64,000 nucleotides of DNA from Lysobacter niastensis (GTDB taxonomy: Bacteria > Pseudomonadota > Gammaproteobacteria > Xanthomonadales > Xanthomonadaceae): NCBI RefSeq assembly GCF_015453285.1, contig NZ_JADLZT010000007.1:186001-250000 (forward strand). Reading direction: 5' to 3'. The notes under the pieces are model-generated. The model was not told where the DNA came from, did not search any database, and worked only from the letters and a program-made list of their open reading frames with translations. Within the stretch, counting starts at the first letter, position 1. Every line of letters starts with the position of its first letter. Below are positions 7,746-16,655 of the stretch, in pieces. The translations under genes were made by a program, and so were the position numbers.

Positions 7746-8504
7746 GCGGCGGCGCGCCAGCAGGAAGAACACGACCGTGATGCCCGCCAGCACCGCCAGG
7801 TGCATCACGACGGGCCTGCCGGCGTCGTGCCCGACCACCTTCAGCGCAAGCTGGCCCAGGTGCCAGGCCGGCCACACCACCGCTATCTTGGCGAACACCG
7901 GCGGCAGCATCTTCAGCGGCATCCACAGCCCCGACAGGAACGTCATCGGCAGGTACACGATGTTGACCACCGCGGGCGCGCCGTTGCCGCCGACCAGGCT
8001 GCCGATGTACAGACCCATCGCGCAGAACGGCAGCGCGCCGGCCACGTCGACCACGAGCAGCGTCGCCCACTGCCACGGCTGCAGCTCCACGCCGGCCAGC
8101 GTGAAGGCCAGCACCGCCAGCAACGTGGAGATGATCGCCGAGAACAGCATCGCCATCGCCATCTTCGCCAGCAGGTACGCGCCGGGCGGCATCGGCAGCA
8201 CGCGCTTGAGCACGAGGTATCCGTTCTGGCGCTCGATCGCGACAGTGACGCCGAAGCCGAACAGCGCCGCGCCCATCACGCCGAACACGCCATAGGTGGC
8301 GAGCAGGTACTGCGCCGCGGCGACACCGCCGCGCGAGCCGGCCATCAGCACGCCGAACAGCACGTAGAACAGCGTCGGGAACAGCAGCGTCGGCACCGAG
8401 AACATCGGCGTGCGCAGCAGGCGCAGGAACTCGTACTTCGCCTCCAGCCAGTAGCTGCGCAGCGGGGTGCGCGATGCGGGCAGGGTCATGTCGATGGTGT
8501 TCAT
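7734..8504 (-). CDS. ABC-2 type transporter permease
   Basis: The 256-residue integral membrane protein has six predicted helices in the ABC-2 exporter layout, starting with LRTPMFSVPTLLFPTLFYVLF and including the conserved turn before the last helices (VYLPMTFLSGLWMPL) and PAWHLGQLAL. It starts with ATG at 8504, sharing one base with the stop of the upstream ATPase gene (TGATG), so the two are co-translated. Together they form an exporter of the drug or lipid type, and the downstream two-component genes probably regulate it. The substrate is not identifiable. Confidence 0.88.
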   Translation of the reverse strand: MNTIDMTLPASRTPLRSYWLEAKYEFLRLLRTPMFSVPTLLFPTLFYVLFGVLMAGSRGGVAAAQYLLATYGVFGVMGAALFGFGVTVAIERQNGYLVLKRVLPMPPGAYLLAKMAMAMLFSAIISTLLAVLAFTLAGVELQPWQWATLLVVDVAGALPFCAMGLYIGSLVGGNGAPAVVNIVYLPMTFLSGLWMPLKMLPPVFAKIAVVWPAWHLGQLALKVVGHDAGRPVVMHLAVLAGITVVFFLLARRRLSR

Positions 8505-9427
8505 CACGCGGCCTCCTTGATGTCGTCGTGCTTGATTGAGTCGCGGGTCAGTTCCAGGAATGCTTCGGCCAGGCCGGCACGCTGCACTTCCAGTTCGGCC
8601 AGCTCGGCGTCCTCGGCCAGCAAACGGCGCACCACCGGCTCGGCCGCGTCCGCGATCACTTCCAGGCGCTCGCCATCGCGACGGGCGTCGAGCACGTGCG
8701 GCCAGGCGGATACCCATTCCGCCGGCAATGCGCTGGTGCAGCGGATGCGGCGCTGTCCGACGTGCGCGCGGATCTCGTGGACGCTGCCTTCGGCGACGAT
8801 GCGGCCGCGGTTGAGCACGGCGACGCGATCGGCCAGCGCTTCGGCCTCTTCCAGGTAGTGCGTGGTCAGCAGCACGCCGCAACCTTCGGCGACGAGTTCG
8901 CGGATCGCGCGCCACAACGTCTGGCGCGCCTCGATGTCCATGCCGGTCGTGGGCTCGTCGAGGAACAGCAGCTGCGGGCGTCCGCACAGCGCCAGCGCGA
9001 ACTGCACGCGACGCTGCTGGCCGCCGGACAGCTTCGTGTAACGCCGCGGCAACAGTCCGTCGAGCCCGGCCAATGCCACGCAATCGGCAACACTGCGCGG
9101 GTTGGGGTAGTAGCTGCGGGTCAGGTCGAGCAGCTCGGACACCTTCAGCGTGTCCGGTATGCCCGCGCTCTGCAGCATCACGCCGACCCGGCGCCGCGCC
9201 TGCAGCTCGTGCGGCGGCTCGCCGAACAGGGACGCCGCACCCGCGTCTGGCGACTCCAGACCGAGCAGCAGGCCAATCGCCGTGCTTTTGCCCGCGCCAT
9301 TGGGGCCAAGCAGGGCCAGCATCTCGCCGCCGCGCACCTTGAGGTCGACACCGGCCAGCGCCTCGACCGCGCCGTAGTGCTTGCGCACCCGGTCCAGCCG
9401 CGCCAGTACTGCATGTTCACTGCCCAT
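8504..9427 (-). CDS. ABC-2 type transporter ATP-binding protein
   Basis: The ~307-residue ATPase has Walker A GPNGAGKST, signature LSGGQQRR, Walker B LLFLDEP followed by TTGMD, and the H-loop TTHYLEEAE. The C-terminal ~90 residues are the accessory domain common to CcmA/DrrA-like ATPases. ATG 9427 (MGSEHAVL) is preferred; ATG 9457 and TTG 9466 upstream only add residues outside the domain. It is the first gene of a four-gene minus-strand operon (ATPase, permease, kinase, regulator) and is divergent from the MacAB-like operon, sharing a 232-base control region with it. Confidence 0.9.
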   Translation of the reverse strand: MGSEHAVLARLDRVRKHYGAVEALAGVDLKVRGGEMLALLGPNGAGKSTAIGLLLGLESPDAGAASLFGEPPHELQARRRVGVMLQSAGIPDTLKVSELLDLTRSYYPNPRSVADCVALAGLDGLLPRRYTKLSGGQQRRVQFALALCGRPQLLFLDEPTTGMDIEARQTLWRAIRELVAEGCGVLLTTHYLEEAEALADRVAVLNRGRIVAEGSVHEIRAHVGQRRIRCTSALPAEWVSAWPHVLDARRDGERLEVIADAAEPVVRRLLAEDAELAELEVQRAGLAEAFLELTRDSIKHDDIKEAA

Positions 9428-9659
9428 CGCATCGCTCCATACCGGGGATGCGGCCATCTTCGGCAAGTGCGTTGGCCGGATGCAGTAGCAGGCATCAGGC
9501 GCTTCACATGACAGGCATCAGGTGACCGGGCGCAGCGGGATGACATACGCTTCGCACTGGCCGCCCGACCGGGCCGGACATTACGAAGTGACTTCCGGCC
9601 CCTATCGCCGTGCTTCGCGGCGTGGTCACACTTTCCCCCCTGCCACCGACTGATCGTTG

Positions 9660-10919
9660 ATGAACAACTCTGCCGACCTGCTCAAGGAACTTCGCATCGA
9701 TCGCAAGGCACCGCCGGAACCGCCCTCGCGGCGCGGGCTGTGGATCGGGCTCGGCGTCGCCGGCGCCGTGCTGCTGCTGGGCGTGGCCGGCTGGGCGCTG
9801 TTCGGCCGCAACAGCGCGCCGGAAGTGCGCACCGCCACCGCGACGGCGATCGGCAACACCGGTTCCAGCGCGTCCGTGCTGGATGCGACCGGCTATGTGG
9901 TGGCGCGGCGCATGGCGACGGTGTCGGCCAAGATCACCGGCAAGGTGCGCGAGGTGATGATCGAGGAAGGCCAGAAGGTCGAGGCCGGCCAGGTCATGGC
10001 GACGCTGGACCCCATCGACGCCGATGCCGAGCGCAATCTCGCCACCTCGCAGGCCGGCGCGGCACGCAGCCAGGTCGAAAGCGTGCGCGCGCAGCTGGCC
10101 GAGGCAGAGGCCAACACCCGCCGCCTGTCCACGCTCGTGAACCAGCAGCTGGTGTCGAAGGCGCAGTACGACGAAGCCATCGCCGCACGCGACTCGTTGC
10201 GTGCCGAACTGATCACCGCGCAGCGCAATGCGGGCGTCGCCGGCGACCGTCTGCGCATTGCCGACCTCGGCGTCGACAACACGATCGTGCGCGCGCCGTT
10301 TGCCGGCGTGGTCACCGCCAAGGCCGCGCAGCCGGGCGAAATCGTTTCTCCGCTGGCGACCGGCGGCTTCACCCGCACCGGCATCGGCACCATCGTCGAC
10401 ATGGACTCGCTGGAGATCGAAGTCGAGGTCGGCGAGGCCTTCATCGGCCGCGTGCAGCCGAAGATGCCGGTCGAAGCGACGCTCAACGCGTACCAGGACT
10501 GGAAGATCCCGGCCGAAGTGATCGCGATCATCCCGGCCGCCGACCGCGGCAAGGCCACGGTCAAGGTGCGCATCGCGCTGAAGGTGAAGGATCCGCGCAT
10601 CGTGCCCGATATGGGCGTGCGCGTGAGCTTCCTGGAAGCCGCGCGCGCCGAAGCACCGAAGCAGCAGCCGGGCGTGCTGGTGCCGGCCGCGGCGATCGCA
10701 TCGCGCGGCAACGACCAGGTCGCCTTCGTCGTCAGCGACGAGAAGGTGCAGCAGCGCAAGGTCAGCGTTGGCCGCAGCCTCGGCGAGGACCGCGAGGTCA
10801 CGCAGGGTCTCTCGGCCGGTGACACGGTGGTGCTGGACGCTCCCGACAAGCTCGCCGACGGCGACCGCGTGCGCGTGGCGGCGGAAGGCGAAGGCGCTTC
10901 CGGCACCGACAACGAGTAA
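9660..10919 (+). CDS. Periplasmic adaptor (membrane fusion protein), HlyD/MacA-like
   Basis: The 419-residue protein has a cytoplasmic N-terminus, one transmembrane anchor (about 26-48, LWIGLGVAGAVLLLGVAGWALF), a split lipoyl domain (ITGKVREVMIEEGQKVEAGQ and TIVRAPFAGVVTAKAAQPGEIV), an alpha-hairpin between them (about 125-200), and beta-barrel plus membrane-proximal domains. This is the MacA/RND adaptor fold. It begins with ATG 9660 directly after a TTG and heads an operon with an ATPase and two FtsX-type permeases. A tripartite pump would need an outer membrane channel, which is not encoded here. Confidence 0.88.
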   Translation: MNNSADLLKELRIDRKAPPEPPSRRGLWIGLGVAGAVLLLGVAGWALFGRNSAPEVRTATATAIGNTGSSASVLDATGYVVARRMATVSAKITGKVREVMIEEGQKVEAGQVMATLDPIDADAERNLATSQAGAARSQVESVRAQLAEAEANTRRLSTLVNQQLVSKAQYDEAIAARDSLRAELITAQRNAGVAGDRLRIADLGVDNTIVRAPFAGVVTAKAAQPGEIVSPLATGGFTRTGIGTIVDMDSLEIEVEVGEAFIGRVQPKMPVEATLNAYQDWKIPAEVIAIIPAADRGKATVKVRIALKVKDPRIVPDMGVRVSFLEAARAEAPKQQPGVLVPAAAIASRGNDQVAFVVSDEKVQQRKVSVGRSLGEDREVTQGLSAGDTVVLDAPDKLADGDRVRVAAEGEGASGTDNE

Positions 10920-10989
10920 GGCGTCGGCCGCCCGACGAAATGAATTAGCAAGCAGCAGTCTCCCCCTCTACCCTTTCGAGGAAGTGCAG

Positions 10990-11685
<696 letters not shown>

Positions 11686-11693
11686 GATCTGTC

Positions 11694-11800
11694 CCCTCCC
11701 CCGCGTGCGGGGGAGGGTCAGGGTGGGGGCGACGAGCCATGCTGTCGGAGCCTGCCCTCATCCGCCCTTCGGGCACCTTCTCCCGCCAGCGGGAGAAGGG
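11694..11800. repeat. Bipartite hairpin repeat element, copy 1 (inside the MacAB-like operon)
   Basis: Two stem-loops are separated by 24 bases. The first (11694-11717) is CCCTCCCCC-GCGTGC-GGGGGAGGG followed by a G-rich tail to 11730. The second (11755-11800) reads CCCTCATCCGCCCTTCGGGC and continues to the stem TTCTCCCG-CCAG-CGGGAGAA. The second half is almost identical to 22676-22721. The element sits between the ATPase and first permease genes of the operon. Confidence 0.85.
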
Positions 11801-11824
11801 ACAAACATTCGAGGAAGCAGATAT

Positions 11825-12982
11825 ATGAAATACCTGCACCTGATCTGGGCCGCGCTGTTCCGCAGCAAGACCCGCACGTTCCTGACGCTGCTGTCGGTCG
11901 TCACCGCGTTCCTGCTGTTCGGCATGCTCGACTCGGTGCGCGTGGCGTTCAACTCCAGCGCCAACGTGTCCGGCTACAACCGCCTGATCGTCACGTCGAA
12001 ACTGTCGATCACGTCGTCCCTGCCCTACCGGCTCAACTCGCAGATCGAGAGCGTGCCGGGCGTGAAGAAAGCCTCGTACGCCACCTGGTTCGGCGGCATC
12101 TACCAGGATCCGAAGAACTTCTTCCCCAACTTCGCGGTCGGCCCGGGCTACATCGAGCTGTATCCGGAGTACGTGATCTCGCCCGAGCAGCTCAAGGCGT
12201 TCTACGCGACGCAGGACGGCGCCATCGTCGGCGAGGCGCTGGCCAAGCAGCACGGCTGGAAGCTCGGCGACACGATCCCGCTGCAGGCGACGATCTTCCC
12301 GACCAAGGGCAGCAACAACTGGAACTTCAAGCTGGTCGGCATCTTCCACATGAACGACAACAAGCGGAAGGGCGAAGAAAAGCAGCTGATGTTCAACTGG
12401 AAGTACTTCGACGAGGCCAACGACTACATCAAGGGCCAGGTGCACTGGTACGTGGTCGACGTGGCCAACGCCAGCCAGTCGAACCAGGTGGCGCAGGCCA
12501 TCGACAAGCTGTCCGACAACTCCGACCACGAGACCAAGACGCAGACCGAGCAGGCCTTCAACCAGGCCTTCTTCAAGCAGATCGGCGACATCGGCCTGAT
12601 CGTCACCTCGATCATGGCGGCAGTGTTCTTCACGCTGCTGCTGCTGACCGGCAACACGATGGCGCAGGCAGTGCGCGAGCGCATCCCGGAACTGGCGGTG
12701 CTCAAGACGATCGGCTTCTCCAACCGCAGCGTGCTGTGGCTGGTGCTGGTCGAGGCGATCGCGCTGGTCGCGCTGGGTGGCCTGATCGGGCTGGCGATCG
12801 CGGCGGCGATGATGCCGGCGATCAGCAGCGCCAGCCGCGGCCTGATCCAGCTGCCGCACATGCCGGCCGCGACCTGGGGCCTGGGTATCGGCCTGATGAT
12901 CCTGTTCGGCGTCGTCGTCGGGCTGCTGCCCGCGTTGCGCGCCATGCGCCTGAACATCGTCGACGCCCTGGCCGGGCGCTGA
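11825..12982 (+). CDS. ABC transporter permease, FtsX/MacB_PCD type (first)
   Basis: The 385-residue protein has one N-terminal helix (RTFLTLLSVVTAFLLFGMLD), a large periplasmic domain (about 45-250) and three C-terminal helices with the FtsX-family segment ELAVLKTIGFSNRSVLWLVLVE. This MacB-like topology works with the ATPase upstream to drive extrusion through the periplasmic adaptor. ATG 11825 follows GAGGAAGCAG. It is paired with a second, different permease 10 bases downstream, so the transporter core is probably a heterodimer, unlike homodimeric MacB. Confidence 0.88.
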   Translation: MKYLHLIWAALFRSKTRTFLTLLSVVTAFLLFGMLDSVRVAFNSSANVSGYNRLIVTSKLSITSSLPYRLNSQIESVPGVKKASYATWFGGIYQDPKNFFPNFAVGPGYIELYPEYVISPEQLKAFYATQDGAIVGEALAKQHGWKLGDTIPLQATIFPTKGSNNWNFKLVGIFHMNDNKRKGEEKQLMFNWKYFDEANDYIKGQVHWYVVDVANASQSNQVAQAIDKLSDNSDHETKTQTEQAFNQAFFKQIGDIGLIVTSIMAAVFFTLLLLTGNTMAQAVRERIPELAVLKTIGFSNRSVLWLVLVEAIALVALGGLIGLAIAAAMMPAISSASRGLIQLPHMPAATWGLGIGLMILFGVVVGLLPALRAMRLNIVDALAGR

Positions 12983-12992
12983 GGAGAGAACC

Positions 12993-14312
12993 ATGAAATT
13001 CCTGACCAATGCAGGGATCGTGTTGTTGCTGGCGCTGGGCCTGGTCGCCTGGATCATGGCGCCGTGGCCGGTCGTGCTGGGCCTGGCGGTGGCGCTGGTG
13101 CTGTGGCTGCTGCTGACCCGCTCCGGCCGGCTGGCGCTGGAGGCGGCGAAGATCGGCATCGCCAGCCTGCCGCAGCGCTGGGGTGCGTCGAGCGTGATCG
13201 TGGTCGGCATCGCCGGCGTGGTCGGCGTGCTGGTGGCGATGCTGGCGATGGGCGCGGGCTTCGAAGCCACGCTCAAGCAGACCGGCAACGACAGCACCGC
13301 GATCATCCTGCGCGGCGGTTCGCAGGCCGAGACCAACTCGGTGATCCTGCGCGACCAGGTGCCGTTGATCAGCAGTCTGGCCGGCATCGCCCGCAGCGCC
13401 GACGGCCGTGCCGCGGTGTCGCCGGAGTTGTCGCAGGTGGTGAACATGGTGACCCGCGCCGACCACACCGACGCCAACGCGCAGTTGCGCGGCGTCGGCG
13501 ATGCGGCGTGGGCACTGCGCCCGCAGGTGAAGATCGTCGAAGGCCGCAAGTTCAATCCCGGCATGCGCGAGCTGATCATCGGCCAGGGCGCGAAGCGGCA
13601 GTATGTGGATCAGCAGTTCCACGACCTCAAGCCCGGCACGCAGCTCGAGCTGGCCAACCAGATCTGGACGGTGGTCGGCATCTTCGCCTCGGGCGACTCG
13701 CACGATTCGGAACTGTGGGCCGACGCCGAAACGCTGGCCTCCACCTATCGCCGCCAGTCCTACCAGTCGGTGACGGTGAAGCTGGACGGCAAGGACGGCT
13801 TCCAGAAACTGAAGGCCTCGATGGCCGCCGATCCGCGCCTGAAGCTCGACGTCGACACCACGCAGCACTACTACGCCAAACAATCGGAAGGCCTGAGCAA
13901 GTTCCTGAAGATCCTGGGCACGGTGATCGGCGGGATCATGGCGGTGGGCGCGGTGTTCGGCGCGCTCAACACGATGTACGCCGCCGTCGCCGGCCGCGCG
14001 CGCGAGATCGCGACGATGCGTGCGATCGGCTTCCGTGGCCTGCCGGTCGTGATGGCGGTGATGCTGGAGACGATGCTGCTGGCATTGCTGGGCGGCCTGC
14101 TCGGCGGCCTGGTCGCATGGCTGGTGTTCAACAACTACAGCGTGTCGACGCTGGGCAACAACTTCAGCCAGGTGATGTTCCAGTTCAAGGTCTCGCCAGA
14201 CCTGCTGTGGACCGGTCTGAAGTGGGCGCTCGGCATTGGCCTGATCGGTGGACTGTTCCCGGCCCTGCGCGCGGCGCGATTGCCGGTCACCGACGCGTTG
14301 CGCGCCGCCTGA
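12993..14312 (+). CDS. ABC transporter permease, FtsX/MacB_PCD type (second)
   Basis: The 439-residue protein resembles its neighbour in having a large periplasmic domain and three C-terminal helices with REIATMRAIGFRGLPVVMAV. It has additional hydrophobic segments at the N-terminus (VLLLALGLVAWIMAPW and VVLGLAVALVLWLLL) before the usual first helix (SVIVVGIAGVVGVLVAM). GAGGAG lies 8 bases before ATG 12993. It ends the operon and is followed by a strong hairpin. The extra N-terminal hydrophobic pair separates this subunit from the first permease. Confidence 0.88.
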   Translation: MKFLTNAGIVLLLALGLVAWIMAPWPVVLGLAVALVLWLLLTRSGRLALEAAKIGIASLPQRWGASSVIVVGIAGVVGVLVAMLAMGAGFEATLKQTGNDSTAIILRGGSQAETNSVILRDQVPLISSLAGIARSADGRAAVSPELSQVVNMVTRADHTDANAQLRGVGDAAWALRPQVKIVEGRKFNPGMRELIIGQGAKRQYVDQQFHDLKPGTQLELANQIWTVVGIFASGDSHDSELWADAETLASTYRRQSYQSVTVKLDGKDGFQKLKASMAADPRLKLDVDTTQHYYAKQSEGLSKFLKILGTVIGGIMAVGAVFGALNTMYAAVAGRAREIATMRAIGFRGLPVVMAVMLETMLLALLGGLLGGLVAWLVFNNYSVSTLGNNFSQVMFQFKVSPDLLWTGLKWALGIGLIGGLFPALRAARLPVTDALRAA

Positions 14313-14335
14313 GGCACGCCCTGCGCCAGCACGCA

Positions 14336-14376
14336 GCAACGGCAGCGCCAGCCTTCGGGCTGGCGCTGTTGCTTTC
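14336..14376 (+). terminator. Intrinsic terminator of the MacAB-like operon
   Basis: An 11-bp stem CAGCGCCAGCC / GGCTGGCGCTG with a TTCG tetraloop (14344-14369), flanked by GCAAC/GTTGC and followed by a short CTTTC, lies 24 bases past the second permease stop. The opposing cytidylyltransferase gene ends at 14389, so it separates convergent transcripts. Confidence 0.75.
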
Positions 14377-14388
14377 AGGGTTGGCGCG

Positions 14389-15012
14389 CTAATCCGCCGT
14401 CACTGCATCCAGCCAGCCGGCCGCCACCGCACCGGCTTCATCGCGTGCGGTGTCGATATCGAGTTGCAACTCCGGTGCATCGAGGCACCACAACTGCTCC
14501 GCGGGCAGCTGCGCCAGCCAGGAGCCGAAGCCGCGGTCGCCCTGCAGTTCCTGCGCACGCCGCAGCATCGTCGCTGAAATCACCGCCGGTACTCCGCGAT
14601 GACCGTCGTGGCGGGTAGCCGCGCATCCCGACGTGCTTGCGGCCGCGCCTCGCAGCAGCGAGCGAAGGTGATCGATGGTCAGCGCAGGCTGATCGCAGGC
14701 AAGCACCAGCACCGGGCCGAGATGATTCGCCAACGCATTGGCGGCGAGGCGAAGACTGGAGGCGAGTCCATCGCGCCAGCGATCGTTGAAGACCTCCTGC
14801 ATCGGCAGGCCCTGGCACGCCCCGACGACGCCGTCGCGATTCGCACCCGACACCAGCAGCAGTTGCCGGGGATGCGTTTCATGGGCCAGCCGCAGTGCGC
14901 GGTGCACCAGCGTTTCACCGTCGCGCGTCAACAACTGCTTGGGACGGCCGAGGCGCGTGCTGCCTCCGGCTGCCAGCACTACCGTCGCGTGCGCATTCGC
15001 GGGCTGCGTCAT
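14389..15012 (-). CDS. MobA-like nucleotidyltransferase (molybdenum cofactor cytidylyltransferase)
   Basis: The 207-residue protein has the MobA/MocA-type Rossmann start VVLAAGGSTRLGRPKQLL, the metal/nucleotide motif VLACDQPALT, and HRGVPAVIS near the C-terminus. MocA enzymes make molybdopterin cytosine dinucleotide, the cofactor form used by xanthine dehydrogenase family hydroxylases. That fits its setting: it overlaps xdhC by four bases (ATGA at 15009-15012) and lies divergent from an iorAB-type hydroxylase operon. Start ATG 15012 is fixed by that overlap. GTP versus CTP use is inferred from context. Confidence 0.85.
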   Translation of the reverse strand: MTQPANAHATVVLAAGGSTRLGRPKQLLTRDGETLVHRALRLAHETHPRQLLLVSGANRDGVVGACQGLPMQEVFNDRWRDGLASSLRLAANALANHLGPVLVLACDQPALTIDHLRSLLRGAAASTSGCAATRHDGHRGVPAVISATMLRRAQELQGDRGFGSWLAQLPAEQLWCLDAPELQLDIDTARDEAGAVAAGWLDAVTAD

Positions 15013-16001
15013 CGCTTGTTCCGATGGCTGTGCAGTTGCGCGACGATGCTCAAGGCGATGGCCTCCGCGCCCTGCCCGCCCAGATCGAGACCGACCGGCG
15101 AGCGCAGCCGTGATTGCAGCGATGCTTGCTCGGCATCGCTGAGCACGCGGAACAGGTCCTCGCGCCGCCGCGCCGGTCCGAGCAGGCCGATGTACTCGAT
15201 GGCGGTGCTCGCCAGCGCCGACAACGCTTCGCGGTCTAGCTCGAAATTGTGGTGCATCACCAGCGCCGCGTCGAAACGCGCCGTTGCGGGGATCGCAGCC
15301 TGCGGCGCGAGCTCGACGACGGTGTCTGCACAGGCGGCCGCCTCGCGCCAGCGCTCGCGACGCTCCACCAGCGTGGTGATCCAGCCGAGACGCCGCAGCC
15401 ACGGCACCAGCACCGGTGTTTCGGGACCAGCCCCGAACACCAGCACCGACGGCGGCGACGGCCACGTCACTCGCCACTGCGCTTGCGCATCCGCGTGTTC
15501 TTGCGGCGCGGCCGGCAGCGTCCATCGCCATGTGGCGTCGTCGACACGACACGACACGCTGCCATCGCTGGCGATGTGCAGGTCCAGACCGTGCGCGGAC
15601 ATTCGCCAGGCCGCGATGGGTTCGTGCCAGCCCGGCAACTCCGACAGCGACAGCAGCGCGAGGCGCAGACGCCCGCGGCAGCCCACCGCCGAACCGGAGA
15701 ACAGGTCCTCGTCGTCGCGCGTGTCGATATCGAGCCATTCGATCCGGCGCTGAGCAGCGGCGAGCATGGCGCGCCGTGCGATCTCCGGCTCCAGGCAGCC
15801 GCCGCTGAGCCAGCCGACCTGGCCGCCATCGGTGAACAGGGCAACGCCGCCGGGACGCACATAGGTCGAGCCCTCGGTGTCGACGACCACCACGAGCACC
15901 GCACTGGCATCGTGGCGAGACGCGGCCGACGCCTCGAGGACGCCGCGCAGCCCGCCGGCCGGCGCCAGCGCGGTGTGCGAAACGGCAGGCAAGGAGTCCA
16001 T
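15009..16001 (-). CDS. XdhC/CoxI family molybdenum hydroxylase maturation factor
   Basis: The ~330-residue protein has the two-domain XdhC arrangement: an N-terminal XdhC/CoxI domain ([20 protein letters not shown], then [16 protein letters not shown] with the conserved Cys) and a C-terminal Rossmann XdhC_C domain ([13 protein letters not shown], then [12 protein letters not shown] and [15 protein letters not shown]). XdhC proteins bind the molybdenum cofactor, promote its sulfuration and insert it into the hydroxylase. Start ATG 16001 has AAGG upstream. It is divergent from the iorA-like gene across 136 bases, so this gene pair probably matures that enzyme. Confidence 0.88.
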   Translation of the reverse strand: MDSLPAVSHTALAPAGGLRGVLEASAASRHDASAVLVVVVDTEGSTYVRPGGVALFTDGGQVGWLSGGCLEPEIARRAMLAAAQRRIEWLDIDTRDDEDLFSGSAVGCRGRLRLALLSLSELPGWHEPIAAWRMSAHGLDLHIASDGSVSCRVDDATWRWTLPAAPQEHADAQAQWRVTWPSPPSVLVFGAGPETPVLVPWLRRLGWITTLVERRERWREAAACADTVVELAPQAAIPATARFDAALVMHHNFELDREALSALASTAIEYIGLLGPARRREDLFRVLSDAEQASLQSRLRSPVGLDLGGQGAEAIALSIVAQLHSHRNKR

Positions 16002-16053
16002 GCGATCCCTTAGGCAGCCCGGACACCCTGAGTCTAAGCCCGGGCCGTCGCCG

Positions 16054-16079
16054 CGGCCTACACACCCCGGCCTACACAC
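16054..16079. promoter_or_regulatory. 12-bp direct repeat in the divergent xdhC/iorA-like control region
   Basis: CGGCCTACACAC occurs twice (16054-16065 and 16068-16079), exact, with a 14-bp period, in the 136-base region between the divergent maturation genes and the oxidoreductase operon. It could bind a regulator of both. No regulator gene is adjacent. Confidence 0.5.
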
Positions 16080-16137
16080 AGCATGGGTAGGCAGGGGAGT
16101 AGGCTTTTTTCATTCCGGGTCTGGAGGAGGTGCGGCC

Positions 16138-16593
16138 GTGAAACTGCACGTCAATGGCACCGAGCACGAGGTCGCGGCCACACCCGACATGCCGCTGCTC
16201 TGGGCCCTGCGCGACCTGATGGGACTCACCGGCACCAAGTTCGGCTGCGGCATCGCCCAATGCGGCGCCTGCACGGTGCATGTCGATGGCTCGCCACGGC
16301 GCGCCTGCGTCACGCCGGTGGAGGCCGTCGCGGGCAAGAAGATCACCACCATCGAGGGCCTGTCCAAGGACGGCAGCCATCCGGTGCAGCGCGCGTGGGC
16401 CGAGCTCGACGTGGTCCAGTGCGGCTACTGCCAGTCCGGACAGATCATGTCGGCCGCGGCGCTGCTGGCGAAGGTGCCTGCGCCCAGCGACACCGACATC
16501 GACCAGGCGCTGTCCGGCAACATCTGCCGCTGCGGCACCTATCCGCGCATCCGCGCCGCCGTGCATCGCGCGGCTGAGCTGACAAAGACCTGA
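16138..16593 (+). CDS. [2Fe-2S] subunit of isoquinoline 1-oxidoreductase-like molybdenum hydroxylase
   Basis: The 151-residue protein has a plant-ferredoxin-type N-terminal cluster (C37, C42, C45, C57 in [13 protein letters not shown] and RRAC) and the C-terminal helical [2Fe-2S] domain (C95, C98, C130, C132 in [10 protein letters not shown] and [12 protein letters not shown]). It is the small electron-transfer subunit of xanthine oxidase family enzymes, IorA type. The start is GTG 16138 with GGAGG about 7 bases upstream; earlier in-frame ATGs lie in the xdhC control region. It precedes the molybdopterin subunit by about 60 bases. Confidence 0.93.
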   Translation: MKLHVNGTEHEVAATPDMPLLWALRDLMGLTGTKFGCGIAQCGACTVHVDGSPRRACVTPVEAVAGKKITTIEGLSKDGSHPVQRAWAELDVVQCGYCQSGQIMSAAALLAKVPAPSDTDIDQALSGNICRCGTYPRIRAAVHRAAELTKT

Positions 16594-16655
16594 TCCAACG
16601 TCCTGATTCAATCCCGCCGCGCGAATGCGCGGCACGTCGTGCAACGGAGGTGTCC